DNA of 64,000 nt from Hibiscus mutabilis (taxonomy: Eukaryota > Streptophyta > Magnoliopsida > Malvales > Malvaceae): NCBI GenBank assembly GCA_019671005.1, contig CM033724.1:18989578-19053577 (forward strand), given 5' to 3'. The position numbers and the translations under genes were made by a program. Shown here in pieces: positions 59,700-64,000 of the stretch (position 1 is the first letter of the stretch; each line of letters starts with the position of its first letter). The notes beneath the pieces were generated by a model that searched no databases, was not told the origin of the DNA, and worked only from the letters and a program-made list of their open reading frames with translations.

Positions 59700-60142
59700 T
59701 GATTGAAGTGGGAAAACTCAAGAATTAAAATAGTTTTTGAAAAATTTCTTTATGAAACTACCATTGCCAACAGGGTCAATGCTCCCAAACTTGTAGTCAG
59801 TAAGCTTTTGAGAAACAATTGAAGCTCTTATCCTGCGAGATTCGACTCTGCCTTGATCCGTTTTCTATGAAATTCAACAGCAAAACGACCAAAAAATCAA
59901 TGAGATTTTCACAGAAATGTTTTCCAGAACTTCAAACTAAAATCCCCACCTCTAAAAAAGGACTATAAGACGGATCAGACAAATTTTGCGGCAAAGCATG
60001 AGGCATTTTTGCAACTCGAGGCGCTTTTTCTCCTCTCCAATACTTATTTAGCTTGTGTATTAATCTCCCACAAAGTGGCGGCGAGTTTTCTAGTAGAAAC
60101 CGAGGCTTCTTTGGTTTCTGTAACAGTCTTTGGTGAACCCAT
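59700..60142 (-). pseudogene. Fragment of a plant coiled-coil (USO1-like) protein gene
   Basis: From ATG 60,142 the minus strand reads MGSPKTVTETKEASVSTRKL, AATLWEIN, then shifts frame to RGEKAPRVAKMPHALPQN and LSDPSYSP (to about 59,947). Further on, at about 59,850-59,770, it reads ESRRIRASIVSQKLTDYKFG with SIDPVGNGSF. These blocks, in this order, match the N-terminal half of a plant family annotated as intracellular transport USO1-like coiled-coil proteins (SxRKLAATLWEIN, LPPHLSDPSYSP, RRxSxVSQKL). One frameshift after WEIN and the absence of the whole coiled-coil region make it a relic. The family assignment is from memory of the motifs. Confidence 0.6.
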
Positions 60143-61480
60143 GGTGAGAAATTAATCAGCTGCCATTGCTAAAGAAGGGGGTTTCGTTGTAGCCGTTATC
60201 CATGAAGGAACATGGGTGGTTAACCCTCACCAAAAGAATTTGTAGTTTTGGATCAGAGATGAAGAAGAAGATGAACAACCTCGTTTTCTTATCTTACCAT
60301 GCTGTGAAGACTAACAAAAAGAACAAGAGTACCAAGGCGAAGAACAGTGCGGTAATGAAGTCTAAAAGCTTCCATTGGAGCGGGTTTCGCTTGGATGGTG
60401 GTAGATTCTAGTGACCCATGGTTTGTTGGATCTTAGATGAGATTAAATTTCAATGGTTCATCGAAGATTTGCTTTGGGTTTTGTTGCAGAAAGGGAAATG
60501 GAAGTGTTCGAAGTGAGTTTGAGGAACAAAGAATCTGGGAAAGTAGAAAGATGGAATTTAAAACGTTTTTAAGTATATAAAACATACTTTTTTTGAAAGA
60601 TAGTAAAAAATAAAATTTTAAAAGTTCGAAATTTAAATTAGATATTAATTTTTTTATTAACAAAAATTAATGGTATAGTGACTAAATACATAAATGTTTT
60701 AAAATGTAAGTGATAAAAATAATTTTTTTTAAATTTAAATAACTAAAATAAAACAGAACCTAAATAAAAAGATTACGTGTAAAAGTTACCTTTTAGATAA
60801 AAGAGAGTTTGGGTTTGAAATCAAAGGTTCAAAAGGACTTCGTAAATTTCCAGGCTTCATCAGTCGTCAACGATACGGTGAACTGCAAAAGATAATGTGA
60901 CAATCAAGGATCAATCGGTGAATGGATTCTAGAGAGAGAGAAAAGAATAAAAAAAGAAAAAAAGTGTAGAAAATAAAAGAAAATACTGTTAGCCCCTCCA
61001 AAACGGCTGCGTTTTGGGAGGACCCTACCTATCCAAATGACCATCGTTGTGGATTAATTAAGTTGTACCGGAGATTCGAGGATATTCTATTCGTAGTATG
61101 AGCTTGTTTGTGTTGTGTGAGTGTATAGTTTACTCCAGGAATATGTGAGTTGTAATCCAAAACATTCATGAAAAGAAAAACTCCATATAAAATATTGAAG
61201 TTCATATATAAAGCTGGGAAATTAAAACTCCAACACTTGCTGAAAATATCGTCCATAACTTGACAATGTCGTTTCTAATATTCAGGAGAAAAATAAAACT
61301 AAAGTTCTGAAATTGTTGGCATAGTCGACTAACATATTTTTAGAAGCCCACATTCCTTTGGTAATCAAACCCCACATTTCATGCCTGAAAAAAATACGAT
61401 AAATAATCAAAACTCTAGCAATTCACCATTTCCATGGATTAGTCTGCTTTTTGTATATAATGGAAGAAATTACCAGATGA
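60143..61480. other. Intergenic DNA between pseudogene and right-hand gene
   Basis: It would hold the 5' flank of the pseudogene piece and, at its right end, the 3' UTR of the gene at 61,481-64,000. A small plus-strand open frame at 60,202-60,411 (basic, Lys-rich) has no support beyond being open. No repeats stand out. Confidence 0.35.
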
Positions 61481-64000
61481 TTAAATGGTGGCAAAGATCC
61501 TCAAATGGGGATCAATTGGCAGTCCAATCCCCTCATATATTGGATCATACACTGCATTTTTTATTGGCCTGAAATCATAAAACTTTTTTAGTAAGGACTC
61601 CAAGATTGAAGAGAACATTTTTCAGAAATGAAATATGTAGAACAACCTTGGACCAAAAAGTCTGTCTGTGATGGAAATAGTGCCAGCTTCATCATGTAGA
61701 GGGGGAGAATTCTGATTCTCTTGTTGAGCACTTAATGATTGTGGTAAAGTGGAGTCTCTCTGTGATTGATCAAATCCAGAAAGGATTAACTTGAATAGAT
61801 TCTTAAATTTTACACACAAAATCATATATTTAGAAGCCAGATTTGAGTATTATACCCTGAACCGTTTGAAAGGTGACGATGATGATTCCCCCGGTTCAAA
61901 TCTCCTCCTAGATTGGCCTCGTCGACGTCCCGAAATTCCTCGCTGAATCAATTTGAAAATTGAAATTCAAAAGGGAAAGTAATTTATGTCTAAATGTTGG
62001 CGAGATGTACCTCCCTATGGCCTCTTAGTGATGTTTCCATTCGATGAGGAGCAGATGTGTCACCTGTTTCCTGCAATTACTTAATTAATTCGTTGGTCAA
62101 TGGAAAAAGGGTATTGTTTTCATGTAATCTTGTTAGTGATAAAAGAGATTTTACTTTTGGAAGCAATGAGTTGAGAATAGTGCTTGACAAAGAAGTCCCC
62201 GAGGTAGGAAATGTAGCAGCGGGTCTAGAAGTTTTATTCTGCAATCCTTGTTGTTGAAGCCTGTAAGTGAAATTAAACCTAAATCGGATTAACAAAAGGT
62301 ATACACACATTCGTAAAATTATAAAACGAATTGCCAATTTACCTAGGCAGAAATGAACTTTCAGTCAACATAGGATTATGATTGTCTGAATTTGGTAAAC
62401 CAGACATCATTGAGAACTGACTGCTTGCTTGCTGATGAGCAGGCAACTTATAGGAACTGCAATTCATGCAGGGAGTGATTATGTTTAAAATGATATAATA
62501 CGCCATTTCAACAACAATTAAAGCAAGAAACTATAGGGGTAAAAAAGATACCTTGAATGCATTAGAGCTTCTTGCAGCATGGAGTTGGAACTATGTGTAC
62601 CGAATTGATTTCTCATCGTACTGAATGGGTCAAATTGATGGTGTCGCTGCTCATTTGAATCTTCCAATATATGTCGCCCACTGAATACAAAAGGTTTAAT
62701 AGATAAGTCTATGAATCATATCATTGTAAAACCCTAGGATGGAAAGTACCTTGGAAGCATGGTGACTTTAGATTGCAACGAGTTAAGATACTGTAAATCC
62801 GATGCACCGAGTGGATTGATTTGAGGAGTAGGACGTATTGGGGTCCTAAATTCAGCAAAGACGGTGTATCACTCAACATTTATCCATCGTTTTTCTTCTA
62901 GGCCAAGTTCCTTGACATATTAAAAGGAAAGATAAAATATACCTCGAACGCATGGAAGATTCAGGCAGTATGGTGCTATAAATTTGTGGATTATATGCTC
63001 TGGGTGCGATCGCGACTTGATTACGTTGATAGGAGAAAAGTCTAGGCCTGAAAATAAAAAGAAACAACAACAATGGTTCACATTTGCACATTGCAAGATA
63101 TAATAAAGCGAGATAGAAGAAAGTCAAATACGTATGCTGAAAAGGCACTGGATGATTAGTCGACATAGACTGCAGAAGTGAATTAGATGCATTCAGCATA
63201 TCGGGGACTTGATTAAGCAGTTGTCGTGGATTGTTTAACTGCTGGGCCCTGGATATGAGATATGTATACTCAATAGAGAAATGTTGCTAAATATCATGTA
63301 TGCATACGGTTACTCCAAATATTTTTATACCTTAATGATGCTGAAGGTCTAGGTGACTGGAAGTTGTAACGTTGAGGATCAGAATTGTCAGTTGCTTGGA
63401 ACTGAAGAAACTGTTGCCTGAAATTCAAAGAAAGAGAACATTAAGAACACCATACATATTGCAGTTTTAATTTTCTTAATCCTAGAAAGAAGATTATAGA
63501 TCGGTGGGTATTCGATCAATCCAATACCCTGCAGGAGCCAAAGGCCTATAAAAGTCGTCCTTATTTGAGACCCAAGTTGGTGCTTGCTGGTTGATTTGTC
63601 TAGATCCTCCATGCAGATATCCAATCTCACTCTGTTCATTCCAAAAAGAATGCATATAATGGCACAATAAAGAGATACCTATATCAATATCGACGTAATT
63701 AAGAAAATAATCAATACTCACTGAGCTTTGAGTTAACGAATTTGGGTAGGGAAGTGCTTGATGAATGTCGCTGAAATTATTGTTTTGTTGAAACTTATCA
63801 GCCAACATTACTGTCTTGCCTTGATTAGATGATTCTACCCTTTGAGACCTAATATCAATGTTAGAAACATGTTCTGTTGTATGATAATATTTCATTAGAC
63901 AGTTGGTGAAAAAATCAACATACCCTAGAAGCTCAGCTTGGAGGCTACTTCCAACATGACCATTGATCTGATTTGATTGAACTGGTTGGGACGCTTGAGT
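61481..64000 (-). CDS. Gln/Ser-rich protein, 3' part of intact multi-exon gene
   Basis: Fourteen exons read without a break on the minus strand with GT/AG at every junction: 64,000-63,924 (continues beyond the window); 63,848-63,722; 63,631-63,528; 63,417-63,331; 63,248-63,132; 63,047-62,943; 62,845-62,750; 62,680-62,552; 62,456-62,343; 62,260-62,155; 62,070-62,011; 61,942-61,856; 61,789-61,647; 61,568-61,481. They sum to 1,440 bases: 479 residues plus TAA. The protein is rich in Gln, Ser, Asn and Pro, has no membrane segment or signal, and carries an Arg-rich patch near its end (RGISGRRRGQSRRRF), which could be a nuclear signal. The C-terminus VYDPIYEGIGLPIDPHLRIF looks like a conserved motif. 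I do not recognise the family; a nuclear or transcription-related role is inference from composition. The N-terminal domain is off the window. Confidence 0.75.

Noticed and set aside
60202..60411. 69-residue basic open frame as a small gene
   Set aside because: No homology recognised, no promoter or splice support, and length is within chance for this composition.

Overview
The window is nuclear DNA from a dicot plant. It has AT-rich intergenic sequence, intron-rich genes with GT/AG splice sites, and many nested LTR retrotransposons. There is no bacterial-type operon, rRNA, tRNA gene or CRISPR. The style of the repeats (Tat/Ogre-like LTRs that start TGTAATACCC and end GGTCGCTACA, and a Tekay/Del chromovirus) is common in Malvaceae, but that is a weak guess. 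Only one gene looks intact. It lies at the right edge and runs off the window.

Left third (1-22,360): a Tat/Ogre-like element on the minus strand. It shows a tandem-repeat 3' UTR (1-1,410), an internal region and leader, a tRNA primer site at 4,194-4,213 and an LTR at 4,217-6,165. That LTR is followed at once by the 3' end of a second copy, which breaks off about 6,740 into a Mutator-like (MULE) transposase gene on the minus strand. The MULE is split by a ~13 kb Tekay-type Gypsy element (7,797-20,787, plus strand, perfect 5-bp target duplication CTTAC). The Gypsy element itself carries a solo LTR between gag and protease (12,294-13,879). This is three-level nesting.

Middle (22,360-37,730): AT-rich sequence with SINE-like remnants, a plus-strand LTR fragment carrying a small TIR element filled with telomere-like CCCTAAA repeats, then a 13-exon group 1 sulfate transporter gene on the minus strand (33,559-27,197). 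The transporter is a pseudogene. It has an early stop, a 1-bp loss at the exon 1 donor, an LTR in intron 1, a 2-bp loss in exon 7 and a destroyed donor after exon 12.

Retroelement block (35,430-53,600): a plus-strand LTR meets a minus-strand LTR end to end at 37,729/37,730. The minus-strand element (37,730 to about 50,063) is large, has a decayed gag and no pol that I can see. It abuts a Tekay LTR fragment and then an inverted third LTR, giving an inverted repeat of about 2 kb per arm. A Copia reverse transcriptase fragment follows.

Right part (53,600-64,000): a possible first exon, a SINE-like repeat, a very compact LTR element (54,489-56,759, 198-bp interior, perfect TSD TACTG), a diverged tandem array, a pseudogene piece of a plant coiled-coil protein family, and the last 14 exons (480 codons with stop) of an intact Gln/Ser-rich gene on the minus strand. 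I found no clear new multi-gene system. The most unusual objects are the inverted LTR structures, the telomere-repeat-filled TIR element, the compact LTR element and the run of frame-symmetric exons in the right-hand gene.
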